The position numbers and the translations under genes were made by a program. A stretch of DNA of 64,000 nt from Bradysia coprophila. Lineage: Eukaryota > Arthropoda > Insecta > Diptera > Sciaridae. Below the pieces are notes generated by a model that saw only the letters and a program-made list of their open reading frames with translations, had not been told where the DNA came from and did no database searches. The stretch lies in the NCBI RefSeq assembly GCF_014529535.1, contig NW_023503423.1, forward strand, positions 5,070,473 to 5,134,472. The letters are read 5' to 3'. Below are positions 23,220-34,430 of the stretch, piece after piece (position 1 is the stretch's first letter; every line of letters begins with the position of its first letter).

Positions 23220-24563
23220 ATGTCAACATCGAAACAAGTTGAACCACCTGACAAGAATGCTGAGCCAGTGGAAAATTCGGATCAAAAAACTCATAGTGAA
23301 TCGAACACAAAAAATGCTAGGCTTCGTGATATAGACGATGATGATGATAACGAAGTCCCTGATGATGCCAAAAGACCTAAAACTGAAGTGAAACTGAAAC
23401 CAACAGTAGAAGATTTGCAAAAGAAGACCGCTTTAACACTACTAAGGAAATCATTGCTAGAAACAAATCCGTTTGCAATTTTAGACTCTGAAGTAGACAA
23501 AGATGACTTGGCCAGCAAAATGAGCAAAAATATAAATGTTAAACAATTTGGCGCCGACGCCCATTCCAGCAGAATCGTACGACGCCAGCAACGAGTTCCG
23601 CCGATTACCATAACGAAGCCGTTTAAGAATCCAAAAGAAGCGATTTCGAACATAGAAAGCATGCTTAATGGAAAGGTTACCTTCAAAATTCTAAAGGAAG
23701 GCTACAGTGTTTCTCTGCAGTCACTGGAGGCACACAATTCACTGAAAAATTTTCTTGCACAGCAAAAAATCCCGTTTTATACTTATACTGCATCAGATAA
23801 AAAGCCACTGCGACTTGTACTAAAAGGTGTTCATCATTCCTATACACCCGAAGAAATAATCGAAGATTTGTCTGAGAAAAAAGTGACTGTATCGAGTGTC
23901 CTACCAATGTATGGTAAAGGTAAAGTGAATTTGGATATGTTCATCGTTAACTTTGACCAAGGAACAAAGATAGCGGAGATCTCAAAGACGATCAAGTACG
24001 TTTGCCACCAAAGTATCTCTTGGCAACAATTTATCAAAAAAGATGTTGGCACCCAATGCAGAAAATGCCAACGCCTAGGTCACGCAGCCTCAAACTGCGG
24101 ATTGGAATATCGTTGCGTAAAATGTACAGATAGACACGCCCCTGGAGATTGCACACTTGAAGAAGACCAACCCGCCAAATGTGTCAACTGCGATGGCAAC
24201 CATCCGGCCAACTTCAAAAAATGTCCGGTATATACCAAATATGCTGAAAACTTGAAAAAACCACAAGGAAAAACAGGTATAAATAAATCAAATACGAATA
24301 TTACTAATAATGCTAATTTATCTAGTAAAAAGTCAATGCTAAACAGTGGCGTATCTTACAGTCAAGCCCTAAGAATGAATACTACAACCAAAGAAAAAGA
24401 TGATAATTTTAATTTTTTGAGTGGTGAAGTCAAAAATCTCTTTGATTGTTCTCTAATTGATTTATTACATAAAATTCAGACCTTCGTACCCGAATACAAA
24501 AAGGTAAATGATCTAACGCATAAAAAAATGATGATTATAGATTTCTTGTCTCAATTCACGTAA
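23220..24563 (+). CDS. Retrotransposon ORF1 (gag-like, three zinc knuckles)
   Basis: A single 447-residue open frame. The N-terminal half is charged, with an acidic DDDDDNE run. The middle may hold an RNA-binding fold. Three zinc knuckles lie near residues 278-340: CRKCQRLGHAASNC (C-x2-C-x4-H-x4-C), CVKCTDRHAPGDC, and CVNCDGNHPANFKKC. Family role: binding element RNA and forming the ribonucleoprotein for target-primed reverse transcription. ORF2 starts two bases after the stop (TAATAATG), which suggests termination-reinitiation. The frame is intact. Confidence 0.9.
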   Translation: MSTSKQVEPPDKNAEPVENSDQKTHSESNTKNARLRDIDDDDDNEVPDDAKRPKTEVKLKPTVEDLQKKTALTLLRKSLLETNPFAILDSEVDKDDLASKMSKNINVKQFGADAHSSRIVRRQQRVPPITITKPFKNPKEAISNIESMLNGKVTFKILKEGYSVSLQSLEAHNSLKNFLAQQKIPFYTYTASDKKPLRLVLKGVHHSYTPEEIIEDLSEKKVTVSSVLPMYGKGKVNLDMFIVNFDQGTKIAEISKTIKYVCHQSISWQQFIKKDVGTQCRKCQRLGHAASNCGLEYRCVKCTDRHAPGDCTLEEDQPAKCVNCDGNHPANFKKCPVYTKYAENLKKPQGKTGINKSNTNITNNANLSSKKSMLNSGVSYSQALRMNTTTKEKDDNFNFLSGEVKNLFDCSLIDLLHKIQTFVPEYKKVNDLTHKKMMIIDFLSQFT

Positions 24564-24565
24564 TA

Positions 24566-25348
24566 ATGTTGCATGGCGCTTTGAAGATAATAGCTTGGAA
24601 CGTAAACTCTGCTAAAAGTAAAGTAAAACAGGAGGAAATTAGTCAAATTTTATCAGATCAGAAACCTCATCTTTTGTTGCTGAGCGAGACTAAACTCAAC
24701 AGTAGCAATTTTGTGCAGTTCCCAAATTACAAAATTTATAGAAATGATCGTTTGTCCGATTCTGGCGGAGGAACTGCAATTCTGATTGAGGAACGTTTCA
24801 AGCACGAAGTGGTAAATACTCCCTTGCTGGAAACTTCCGAAGCAACTTGTGTAAAGATTACTCTCAGTAATTCTAAGTCTTTGATTATAAATTCGTTTTA
24901 CTGTCCCAAAAAACTCTCGAAAAAGGACCTTCTGAAGCTCATGAGCCTACACTCAAATGTCTTTATGGGGGGCGACTTCAATGCTAAACACTGCTACTGG
25001 CATAACTCTGATAATAATAGTAACGGTAATGTCTTGTACAGATTTCTTGTTGATGACAATGTCGCTGAACTGGTTCATCCGAATGCATACACCTGCTATA
25101 GGAGTAAATCAAATCCTAGCACAATAGATTTGGCTTTGGCTAAAGGTGTTAGAGCGACTAGTAGTAATATTACTGAGCTCAACCCTGACCATTGCCCCGT
25201 TCAATACATTTTGAACATTGATGATGACTTATCATACGAGGCCCCCGTTAAACAATTTATGTACAATAAAGCAGATTGGGCTAGATTCATGGAAGTAGTT
25301 GACGATGGACTAAAATTGGGTACATTGATTGATTCCAATCCCAAGTAG
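24566..25348 (+). pseudogene. Retrotransposon ORF2, endonuclease part (truncated by insertion)
   Basis: 260 residues of an apurinic-like endonuclease: WNVNSA near the start, LSETKL with the catalytic Glu, GGDFNAKHCYWH, STIDLAL and DHCPV with the C-terminal His. Coding ends at a stop soon after GTLIDSN, where the inserted DNA begins. The same gene resumes at about 31627 in frame with the reverse transcriptase. The protein is therefore cut between its endonuclease and polymerase domains. Confidence 0.88.
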
Positions 25349-25934
25349 CAAAATGTAACCGAGGTTGCAAGTTAGAATGAAAGTTGCACATTTGGTTGTA
25401 AGAATAGAATCTATACTATCAAATCTACCGCAACGCAACACTGATGCCTATGTGAATACGGCTGTTGTATAGCTGATGTACAACACCCTTACAACAGTCT
25501 AACAACTATAATACAACATTCGGAGTGAAATTGAGGACTGTTATACGTTAGTTGTATGAGAGCTGATTGACTGTTGCACGCGAGTTGTACGAAACGAAAT
25601 CTACTGTAATGCACCACGGATACCACAGTGAAAATAACAGTTTTACAACTGTGATACAACCGTTGTGCTATATTTGAACGACTGTTGCACAACAGTTGTA
25701 CTAGAGTTGAATGACTGTAGTATATATACTTAAAAACGTCTTTAATATTCTTAGAGACTTATTTAGCATTTGTTGCTTCGAACAGTTTACATGTACATTG
25801 TACAACTCGCGAAATTCACTGTAATCAATTGTCAATTATACAAAATATCTTTTTAGGGAGACCAATAGATTTTTTTTTGAACTCACAATGTCAGATTCGA
25901 TCGCACTACTATCCTGTAATACTTGGTTGATGTC

Positions 25935-26067
25935 AACGACCTTCGGGCAAAAGTGCTTCGAGTGACAGCTGTAAAATAAAAATTTTTACAAATGCGAAAT
26001 TTGTTTTGATACACTATCCCGTTTCAGTACACTCTATTTAGAGTACCACACATGCTTCAAGTGCGTT
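25935..26067. mobile_element. MITE copy (family also at 29535 and 35821)
   Basis: Ends resemble AACGCACTTCAAGCA and its complement (here AACGACCTTCGGGCA and CATGCTTCAAGTGCGTT). It has internal GATACACT and GTTTCAGTAC words and the TTTAGAGTACCAC block shared by all three copies. Non-coding. Confidence 0.65.
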
Positions 26068-26156
26068 GTTCTTTTCTTTAGGACATTCGATATTTTTAAC
26101 GTTGTGAATTGGCAACGGACTCTTAGAATATCATATGAGTGAGTGTTCCATTGGAA

Positions 26157-26281
26157 TGACCCGAGTAAAAATAAAAGTCTCAAAGGTTCGAAAAGAGACG
26201 TCTCACGGTTTCAAATCCTTTGTATTGTGAGACGTGAGACGTCTCTTTTCGAACCTTTGAGACTTTGATTTTTACTCGGGG
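26157..26281. mobile_element. Palindromic MITE (copy 1; second copy 61700-61817)
   Basis: Inverted arms of about 45 bases begin CCGAGTAAAAATAAAAGTCT and include GGTTCGAAAAGAGACGTCTC. The right arm is the complement. A second, near-identical copy lies 35 kb away. Clean target duplications are not visible at either site. Confidence 0.75.
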
Positions 26282-26446
26282 AGTGAAGCAAAAATCACTT
26301 GCCCAGCCACGGATTTGAAGACCGGACTTGAGTAAATAAATCTACATTAAACAATTAACTGAGAATGTTTTTACATTAATACATCACTTCACTCCGACCA
26401 ATTTGTTTCAATAAAGTGATTGGAGTAGCCATTTACTGCTAAAACA

Positions 26447-29400
26447 ATGCAATTTAGTAAAAAACAAATTCAGTTGGCAGTTTGCCTATTACTTCAACTG
26501 AAGTGTTCAATTGAAAAATCGAAATTGAAATATTTTCGCGAAAAAATAATGTATTCGGTCTCCGAAACGGTAGAAGACGACAGCCTTTACGTTACAAGCC
26601 ATCCAAAAATTTGGAAAAAGGAAGAAATTTTGCTATGGCCTCCTCCAGGCTCTGGCATTGACAGACGACAAATAATTCCTCCTGGGCCAGACTGGATTCA
26701 ATATAAGTGCAAGGTGCTACGCGACAATATCGGTAATCATTTTATTCTCTTGTTTCGAGTAAAAATCGGTTTTGTTTTGTTAATGGAAATTGGTCAGATT
26801 TCATCACCTTCATCAGAATATAAAACAACAAAAGAAGTACTTTCGTACTGCCTGCTGATGTAACAGCAAAATAAAAAATTATATTTTTCATGCCAGAAGA
26901 CAAAGTTAAAGAATATTCCTAGTAATTTGCATGAAACATTTACACATATTGTTGTGGACAGTTGATTTTCGGTCCTTCGTTCGAATTCTGAATGGACTTT
27001 ATATTTTCTAATTCATATTGGTTGCGATTCACTAACGTATCGCAATGATGTAAAATAAAATACTTATGTCGCTATTGCATGAGTAGGTACATAACCGAAA
27101 CCATAAGCAACCGCCTTTATGGCGATATATTTTTATACTCTTTAACGCTAGCACCCTTACATGCTAGCACACAGACATATTTAGCGAATAGTAGAAAAAA
27201 TACAAGAAACGACAAAAATAATCTGTCTGCGGAATGTTTTACTTATATAGCAAAGTACATATTAATACCAATGAAGTACATGACCTCGTTTAGTTTCAAA
27301 ACCCGGAGTAAAAGATTATTTTATTTATCGCTCTGTATTAATGTGAAAAAAATCATTTTGGAATCCAAATCCTGCATTTATGCACATCACGGCCTTATTT
27401 CCACAATTGAAATTGTCGAAAACTCGTGAAAATTCTTGTAAATTTGTGAAAGATCATATAGACTCGGAGCCCACGACATTTAAGTCCTTCATCGGGAGCC
27501 CCGGACTGGCAGATCGGACGGAAGAATGAGACGAAATGGCTTTGCCCACGGTATCTCGTCTCATTCTTCCGCTTTGATCTGTTCGTCATTTCGTCTCATT
27601 CTTCCGCCCCGATCTGCCAGTTCGGAACTGCTCATCGGGTCCCGTCTTGAAATCTATGCCATATTATTACATTAGTTGATTCGAAAAACTTTTGTTCTAC
27701 GACCTTTCGCCGGCAAAATGAATGTGTTGGAGCTAAATGAAGAATCCAACTTAGAAATAAAATTTTTATTGAAAGTCCCGGCGCGCCAGACAAAATTCGA
27801 ATTTTCCTTTTGTCTGGCATGCAAGGACTTTCAATAATATTTTATTTCTAACTTTGATTCGTAGGAAAACGCTATTTGTAACACTATTTCTAAACCATTC
27901 AGAAACTTTCGAAGAAGCATTGGAGGTTGAGCGAATGTATTCAAGTCACCGAGATTCAGGGTCTTTTCGCAAGGAGCAAGAACGAAAAAAAATCAAACGG
28001 GATCATCCTGTAAATGCAAACATCTCAGATTTGATCGACGTGAACGGTTTGATTAGTGATATTGATAACGCAGGTAATTACTCGTCAGTTTCTAAGACCT
28101 TAACTGATTAGCACTCTGAGGTGTTAATCCTATTGTTAACCATCGGAAAATCAGCTAAGTGGTTTACCCACGGTATCAACTATACGATTTTAATAATAGT
28201 TGAAGACATCAGCTAAACCTTTTTTTAATTGGAAATGTAGCTAAGGCAGCAAAAAAAATGTCGACGCCAAATGTAGATGCAGAGCCTAAACAAGTAAAGG
28301 CCTATCATAAACTGTGTCTGAAAAAGTCGCACGAAGGCAGTAAATTTGGGCTTAAACATGAAAAATTCAGTAACTTGATTTGACTATTTGCAGTTAAGAA
28401 GTTATTTGGTGGTGCTGCGAAGAAAAAGATTCCAAATTTAAAAAGTGTCGTAAAGCCAAAACGTAATTCCAACACACATAAAATTTCAGTTGCAACGACC
28501 AGAAATGCTGAAAATCATCCTAATGCTCCGCGATATCCGAATTATTTAAAATCCGGAAGTAAGGCTTGAGATCTCACAAATTTTGATCACAAATGTTATC
28601 ATTTATTTAAATAATCTTAAAGAGAAGTCCACAAATCCATCTGCAACTATTACGAAGAAACAATTTTTAGAACTCAATGGAAAAGGCATGTCACTAACAT
28701 AACAGTTTTGATGAATTTATCTGTAAAAAAATGTTTTTGTGGCATTCTACTAGACGGGATGACTGATGGAAAAACGGTTGGCGAAATCGAAGACGGCATT
28801 CGCGAGGTGCCTTCAATTGTTTCGAAGCAAAATGCTTTAGAAGTCGATGATACCGCTTGCAATGGAGGTACTTTAGAGTAACATTTCTAGCGCATTTTTA
28901 CACTAGCCCGAAAGTAACTGGTGGTTATTTGTAGTTCTCTTCAATTTATCCAAAATATATGCCATATTATATCCGTACAATGTAGAACTGTCAAAAAAGA
29001 ACTGAAAATCCTCTTTTTCTAATTTGTGATGCAAAAGTCTGGACGAAAGTACAAAACAGTCTCTCAATTTGTGTTAATCGTACCTTTTGCTTATTTCAAC
29101 CATTTTAACGCTCTGTAAGCAGTGAAGTAGACTGAAACATCAAAACATAAGAGAGTTTTAACAGATTATAGGGAAATGTTGTTCGTAAGCCGACTTCATT
29201 GCTATGACATCTTGTGGGTATTTCACCAAAGTGAAGCTATTTCACCAGAAATGACACCGCAGCTATTTCTTTCATTTATTTTCTAATCTTTCAGTCTACT
29301 GTATTGCGTTCAGACCTTTGCTTATTTTATCGTTGACCTTAGTCCTAAATTTTAACTAAAATTATTCGAATTAAGGTCTGTTATTTTAAAAGGAACGCAA

Positions 29401-30937
29401 TTGTCAAGTAAAACAACCACGACAGCAATACATTTCTCATTGAGCGACCAGGAATGCTCGAATTATCGTGGCACTTTCGAAGCATCAGGGAAGAGTGCGA
29501 ACAACGTTACAAACGGTTAGACTATAATTATACCAACGCACTTCAAGCAAAAGTGCTTCCAGTAACAGAATTTTTATGATACACTGTTCAGTTTCATTAC
29601 TTTATTATTTAGAGTATGTACCACCCATGCTTGAAGTGCGTTCATTCTACTAATACGTTTAGTTTCGTAAACATCTTTGTAGACAAGTCCGACTATCACT
29701 GCCAGGGAAATTTCCTCGAAGATGTTTCAACAAAATATCCAACAATGTTTTCGTTACATGGCAGTATGAGCTTTGAGGAAAAAGTTTTGAAAAATCTAAC
29801 TGATATAAAGAACGCTCAAAAAAAGGCGGAGGAAAAACGCTTGGTATTTGAGGCGCATATGGTTATGAAGTTCGACACTTTAAAAAATGACATGTTGCAA
29901 GCACAAGGTAGAAATCAAAATCGGGGTCAAATGCATCACACAGAACCGTACCAACCAGGCGATCCAGCCCATTTCACCGAAGAAGATTTCGAGGAACTTG
30001 ACACAAATTATCCAATTACGCTTCAACATAAAGTGGAAAAACTTGAATGGGATATCAGACAAGATTTGGATTTTAAATTGCTTCTGGTAATTCAATCACT
30101 TTTCAATTTTTGACTGTTTGTATTTATAAAATGAACTTGGAAAAGGTCTAGAAATAACAGGTTCGCTCTAATTCCCTCCCACAGAAATGTCGAATTCACG
30201 AATTGATTGGCAAAGATCCAAGAAAATCCGTTCGTTTAATTTTCAAGTACCTCATATGTGATAGCGTGTTGGACGACTATACTTGGTGTGGAACAAGCGA
30301 AAAGGGATCGTTTCAAAAATTAAAATCGATAAATAATTTGGTTTTTCGGACTATATCCTCACATTTCAAACATTTCAAACGAGTGGAATACAACAGTTAT
30401 ATGGTTCAGTGGCTGAAGCACTCCACCACCCGTCAACGGCGTGTTACTTATGAGTACCCCAATCGAAAACCGAAACCAAATCAACGTCTGGGCTCCAATT
30501 ACGGCAGTGATGAAGATTACTCAACAGCCCGTCACCGTGCTGCGTCTAACTTTTTACCCAATCGAAAAACGAAATCAAATCAACCTCCGGGCTCCAACTA
30601 TGGCAGTGATGAAGACTACTCTACAACCCATCACCGTGCTGCAGCTGCTGCTAACGCTTTTCCCAATCGAAAAACTAAACCGAAGCAATATCCGGTAGCA
30701 AACTTTGATATTAATCAAGATTACTCCACGGCCCGTTACCGTGCTGCCACTAACGATTTCCACATCCGAAAAACGAAACCAAATCAACATCCGGGCTCAA
30801 ACTATGGCAGTGATGAAGACTACTACACAACACGTCGCCGTGCTGCTACTAACGCTTTGCCCAATCGAAAACCGAAACCGAAGCAATATCCGGATTCAAA
30901 TTTTAATGACGATGGAGAAAGCGAAATTGATGATTGA
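26447..30937 (+). CDS. DUF4806-like protein with C-terminal repeats (8 exons)
   Basis: Exons 26447-26732, 27903-28073, 28241-28339, 28394-28558, 28623-28685 (GC donor), 28754-28867, 29683-30086 and 30185-30937 join without a stop to 684 residues. Translation may begin at the second Met (26549), where MYSVSETVED fits the family's usual start. The N-terminal block (W-KKEEILLWPPP, W-x-QYKCKVL, TFEEALEVE) and the later HELIGKD...W-C-GTSEKG-SFQKL block resemble DUF4806-type proteins common in insect genomes, often near transposons. The C-terminus (about 510-680) has four or five ~40-residue repeats around NRKxKPNQ and NYGSDEDYST. An AATAAA follows at 31003. Function is unknown; a nucleic-acid role is only a guess from the basic repeats. 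Confidence 0.65.
27480..27620. repeat. Inverted repeats in intron 1 of the DUF4806-like gene
   Basis: GGAAGAATGAGACGAAAT (27520 region) pairs with ATTTCGTCTCATTCTTCC (27585 region), and a further CTCGTCTCATTCTTCCG copy sits between them. The outer GGCAGATCGG/CCGATCTGCC pair closes the structure. This is probably a small palindromic element. Confidence 0.6.
27751..27856. mobile_element. Small palindromic MITE in intron 1 of the DUF4806-like gene
   Basis: TTAGAAATAAAATTTTTATTGAAAGTCC at the left is answered by the complement at the right (GGACTTTCAATAATATTTTATTTCTAAC), with a central CCAGACAAAA/TTTTGTCTGG pair. About 105 bases, non-coding. It ends some 45 bases before the acceptor of exon 2. 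Confidence 0.65.
29535..29642. mobile_element. MITE copy in intron 6 of the DUF4806-like gene
   Basis: AACGCACTTCAAGCA at 29535 and its exact complement TGCTTGAAGTGCGTT ending at 29642. It shares the GATACACTGTTCAGTTTCA and AGAGTA...ACCAC blocks with copies at 25935 and 35821. This is the most complete, uninterrupted copy. Confidence 0.75.
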
Positions 30938-31194
30938 TAAACGCAGGTCAATTTCATTTTTTTTTCATGTAATTTTCTGAAGTTGGTTTTAATTGGTTTC
31001 TCAATAAATATGTTGAATTAAAAAAAATATATTTCGATTCGTTGGACCTTGATCCCTACTCCCTACCAAACTTCGACTTTCGTGATTTCCAGCTGATTTT
31101 ACAAATTGCACATTATCCTCTGATAAATCTATGTTATGAAGTTATACAACTCGTTAATGCAACCTTAGTGCAACTGCAGTAAAACAGTAATACG

Positions 31195-31565
31195 CCGATA
31201 AAACGAGAGTACAACGGTAATGCAACGGTAATGCAACGGTAATGCAATGGTAATGTAACGGCAATGCAACGGTAATGCAACGGTAATGCAACGGTAGTAC
31301 AACAATATAGCAACGGTTGTATGGCGGTATTAAAGTAGTATTTTTTTGGAAATATTGTGGTAATATGACGATAGTAAAGCGGTACTACAACGGCATTATA
31401 ACAAATATATAGCGGTAATATAGAGGTAATTCGTCGGTATTATAGTGATATTCTACCGGTTTTATAATGGTAATTTAACGATAGTGCAGCGGTAAGACAG
31501 CTGCAAAATAGCAATATTTCGGCAGTAGTAAGAACTGCAGTGCTGCGGTGGTATCGCGGTAGTAC
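31195..31565. repeat. 12-base tandem array decaying into degenerate repeats
   Basis: GGTAATGCAACG is repeated about eight times from 31215 to 31300. It then grades into weaker GGTAnTnnAnC units up to 31565, against the right edge of the 6.3 kb insertion. The left edge of the insertion (25360-25720) has a related but different CAAC/GTTG-rich texture. Confidence 0.75.
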
Positions 31566-31626
31566 TCCAATTGCAACAACAATGTGGGTTGTTTCACTTT
31601 CATATATTTGTCGGTTTCGAAACCGC

Positions 31627-33640
31627 CACATTAAGAGAAATTGTTACTTGTTACATTGATTGTTGCGTTGAGCATTTGACTGAAGTGATTGGAATTGCAA
31701 TGGATGAGTCTGTACCTAAGAAGTGTTTTACTGGAAAGAACCATTTCTCACGACATTTGAGGGACTGCATTGCAGAGAAGAAAAGATTGAGGAGTTCATA
31801 TTTTCGGCGAAAACTTAATGATGCCGGGTTGAAATTTGAAATTGATCGTTTGAACAAGTACATAAGGGCTAGTATTGATGCGAGGGACTCCCATATGCTT
31901 ATGAATAAGCTGAAGCAAATCAGACCAGACAGTAAAATGTTCAAAAATATCAATAAACTTTTGGGTGATAATAGAAAGACGGTGCCCGAACTGAAGGCAA
32001 GTGATGGCTCTCTAATTAGTAATCCATTCGATAAAGCTAACGCCATTGCTAAAGTATATGGCGACGTTCACCGACAAAATAGAGAAATGGGTGATCCTGA
32101 TTTTGATGTAGTCGTGTTGTCTGAGGTGAATTCGTTCTCTCAGTTGGTCGCGCAAAATTTATTTGAACCTCGATTGACAGACGCTGATGAAATCAGCCGT
32201 ATTCTTAAAGGTATTAAAAACAAAAAGTCTAGTGGACCTGATGCTATTCCGAACGTTGTCCTGAAGAAACTTCCTGTTTCAGCACATGTACTTCTGGCTA
32301 AGTTGTTTAATTGTATTCTGAGTTTGGGATACTACCCCAGTTCATGGAAGACAGCCCACGTTGTACCGATTCCGAAGCCGGGTAAACCGGCAAATGAGGC
32401 AAAGAATTTTAGACCCATCAGTCTCTTAAATGGCCTGAGTAAAATCCTACAAAAAGTTCTCTATGTTAGAATGCTAGAATACTGTGATGAAAATGATCTA
32501 TTACCCAACAGCCAATTCGGCTTTAGGAGCAAGCACTCCACCGTACATGCTCTCATAAGGTTATTCGAAGAAGCAATCATTGGTTTTAACGATCTCAAAG
32601 TGACAATAGCAGCATTCCTGGACATAGAGAAGGCTTTCGACACGATGTGGATTGAGGGACTCATATATAAATTGATGAAGATGAACTTCCCAAATTATCT
32701 CATCAGAATTGTGTTTTCCTATCTCAAAGAACGGAGCTTTAGAGTTAAGTTGGGAGACCAGCTGTCTGACTCAGTATCTGTGAATGATGGGGTTCCACAA
32801 GGATCTATATTAGGTCCTTTACTCTTTATTATATTTATGATAGACCTCCCGACGCATATGAACACAACTCTAACAGTCTTTGCAGACGATACGAGCATTT
32901 TCTCAACTCGATTGTCGCATAGTAGAGCAAGATCAAATGTACAAAGCCACCTCGATAAGTTGCATAGATATTACCAAACCTGGAAAATTAAAGTGAATGT
33001 GCAAAAATCGGAAGCACTCTTCATTCAGAGATCAAACCGTTCGCGTATTGTCCGTGAAAACTCGTGTGCTATTTTAATGAATGGCACAAAAATCCCATTC
33101 AAGAACAGCGTCCGTTTTCTGGGTTATTATGTTCAATCGAACCTCAAGCATAACGAACATGTGAACAGAATGTTACTCAAGGTAAACACTGGGCTGCATA
33201 AACTGTATCCTATCATGAAAGCGAATAATGGCATTTCACAAGATGTGAAGGTTAAAATCTATGTGACTATACTTAGACCGGTTCTCACCTATGCTGTGGC
33301 GGTTTGGCATACCTTACCAAAGTACTTAATTAAAAGGCTGAAGGTTTTTGAGAATAAATGCCTTCGTATGGCAATAAACTTCAGAAGGTCAAGAACGAAT
33401 TATAAATTTATATCTACTGAGGAACTGCACAGAATTGCGAAAGTACCAAGACTCAACGTGTACTTATACAAATTGGCTAAAAATGTGCTTAGCAAGACCT
33501 ATTTACATGATAACACTGTTATCAGTAAATTTGGTAATTTTTCAAACGAAAGAATCGCTAACTGTATTTACAAACCCCCTCACTCGCTGATAAGAGGCCT
33601 TGACTCTAAGCTGTTGTCTTTAGACACACGCGCATCTTGA
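31627..33640 (+). pseudogene. Retrotransposon ORF2, reverse transcriptase part
   Basis: About 670 residues continue the broken ORF2. An ID-type linker (CYIDCCVEHLTEVIG) is followed by a reverse transcriptase with NFRPISLLNGLSKILQKVL, FLDIEKAFDTMW, VPQGSILGPLLF and the catalytic FADDTS. The thumb and C-terminal region continue to 33640. No internal stop occurs in this half. Upstream codons in the same frame (31571-31626) belong to the inserted DNA. The poly(A) tail lies 370 bases downstream, and a C-tract (33750-33760) lies in the 3' UTR. Confidence 0.9.
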
Positions 33641-34302
33641 AATTTTATTTCCCATTGACAATAATAATTATTGAAAATTAAGAATTTATTGGTTTCTTTC
33701 TACTTTGATTTGTTAACAACAGATTAGTTGTATCTCTAGGTTAAGTAATCCCCCCCCCCCCTTCAAAAAAATAAGAATATTGATTGTTTTTATATACTTT
33801 TTTCAATCTATAAGGTGATATGCCTACTGAAATTTCATTTTACAGAGAAAATTTTACTCTCTGAATTATCGAGTCCAAACACGAATCAAAATGTAGAAAT
33901 CTCGAACATAAATTTGAAAAAGTCTGGATGACTGTAAATTTATTTTAACCTCAAATATTTATGTAAAAACTAATTGTGTACTTAATTTGATTGAATAAAC
34001 TAAATATACAAAAAAAAAAAAAATCTTACAAAGTTTTCGGCACTGAAAATTTCCATACGAGCTGACTATATCAAAACTCCTCAGCGTCTTGATTTACTGT
34101 TAAAGTCTAGGTTTCGCTGGTGTAAAGTGAAGGGAACTCTCCTGAACTCTCAACCGAATCTCGTGGTAATGTTGAGTTGATTAACATTGGTTTTGAAGAG
34201 GTGCACAGAAGCACCGACACTTTTTCACAGATCTTAAGCTCATTTGCGGGGTTGATAATTGCCAGATATGACATGCATACAATGTCCTTTGAGTGATGTA
34301 AT

Positions 34303-34422
34303 GGTGTTGAGGAATTTCGCGCCGTGTCATTCACAATAACCCACAAAGTGACATTTTCCTTATACAAAATGTGTCATTTTATCAATTATTGTGAATGACG
34401 CGGCGCGAAATTCCTAGCAACC
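34303..34422. mobile_element. 120-bp palindromic MITE, 8-bp TSD GATGTAAT
   Basis: Arms run GGTGTTGAGGAATTTCGCGC... and, in complement, GGTTGCTAGGAATTTCGCGC, followed by CATTCACAAT. GATGTAAT flanks both sides (34295-34302, 34423-34430). The 8-bp duplication suggests a hAT- or P-like mobiliser. A second copy at 44762-44871 has its own 8-bp duplication. Confidence 0.85.
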
Positions 34423-34430
34423 GATGTAAT

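Larger units (their letters stand above)
25342..31626 (+). mobile_element. ~6.3 kb insertion carrying a DUF4806-like gene; type unknown
   Basis: Bounded by the break in the retrotransposon ORF2 (edges good to about 10 bases; CCA may be a short shared target). No long inverted termini are visible. Instead both flanks consist of degenerate repeats. The left flank (25360-25720) is rich in CAACnGTTGTA-like words. The right flank (31140-31560) is a GGTAATGCAACG tandem array that decays outward. Between them is one intact multi-exon gene, plus several small MITEs in its introns and 5' flank. Whether this is a mobile element, a transduced host segment or several events is unresolved. Confidence 0.55.
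23058..34023 (+). mobile_element. Jockey-type non-LTR retrotransposon, split by a 6.3 kb insertion
   Basis: The 5' end has tandem CAGTT repeats (23058-23072), as common in insect Jockey-clade promoters. The 3' end is a poly(A) tail (about 34010-34023). A perfect 12-bp direct repeat TCTTACAAAGTT lies outside both ends (23046-23057 and 34024-34035). That proves the two halves are one insertion. ORF1 and the endonuclease part of ORF2 lie at 23220-25341, and the reverse transcriptase part at about 31627-33640. Without the insertion the element would be ~4.7 kb. Confidence 0.9.

Noticed and set aside
31195-31565. CRISPR-like array
   Set aside because: Eukaryotic context, and the units are contiguous 12-mers without unique spacers.
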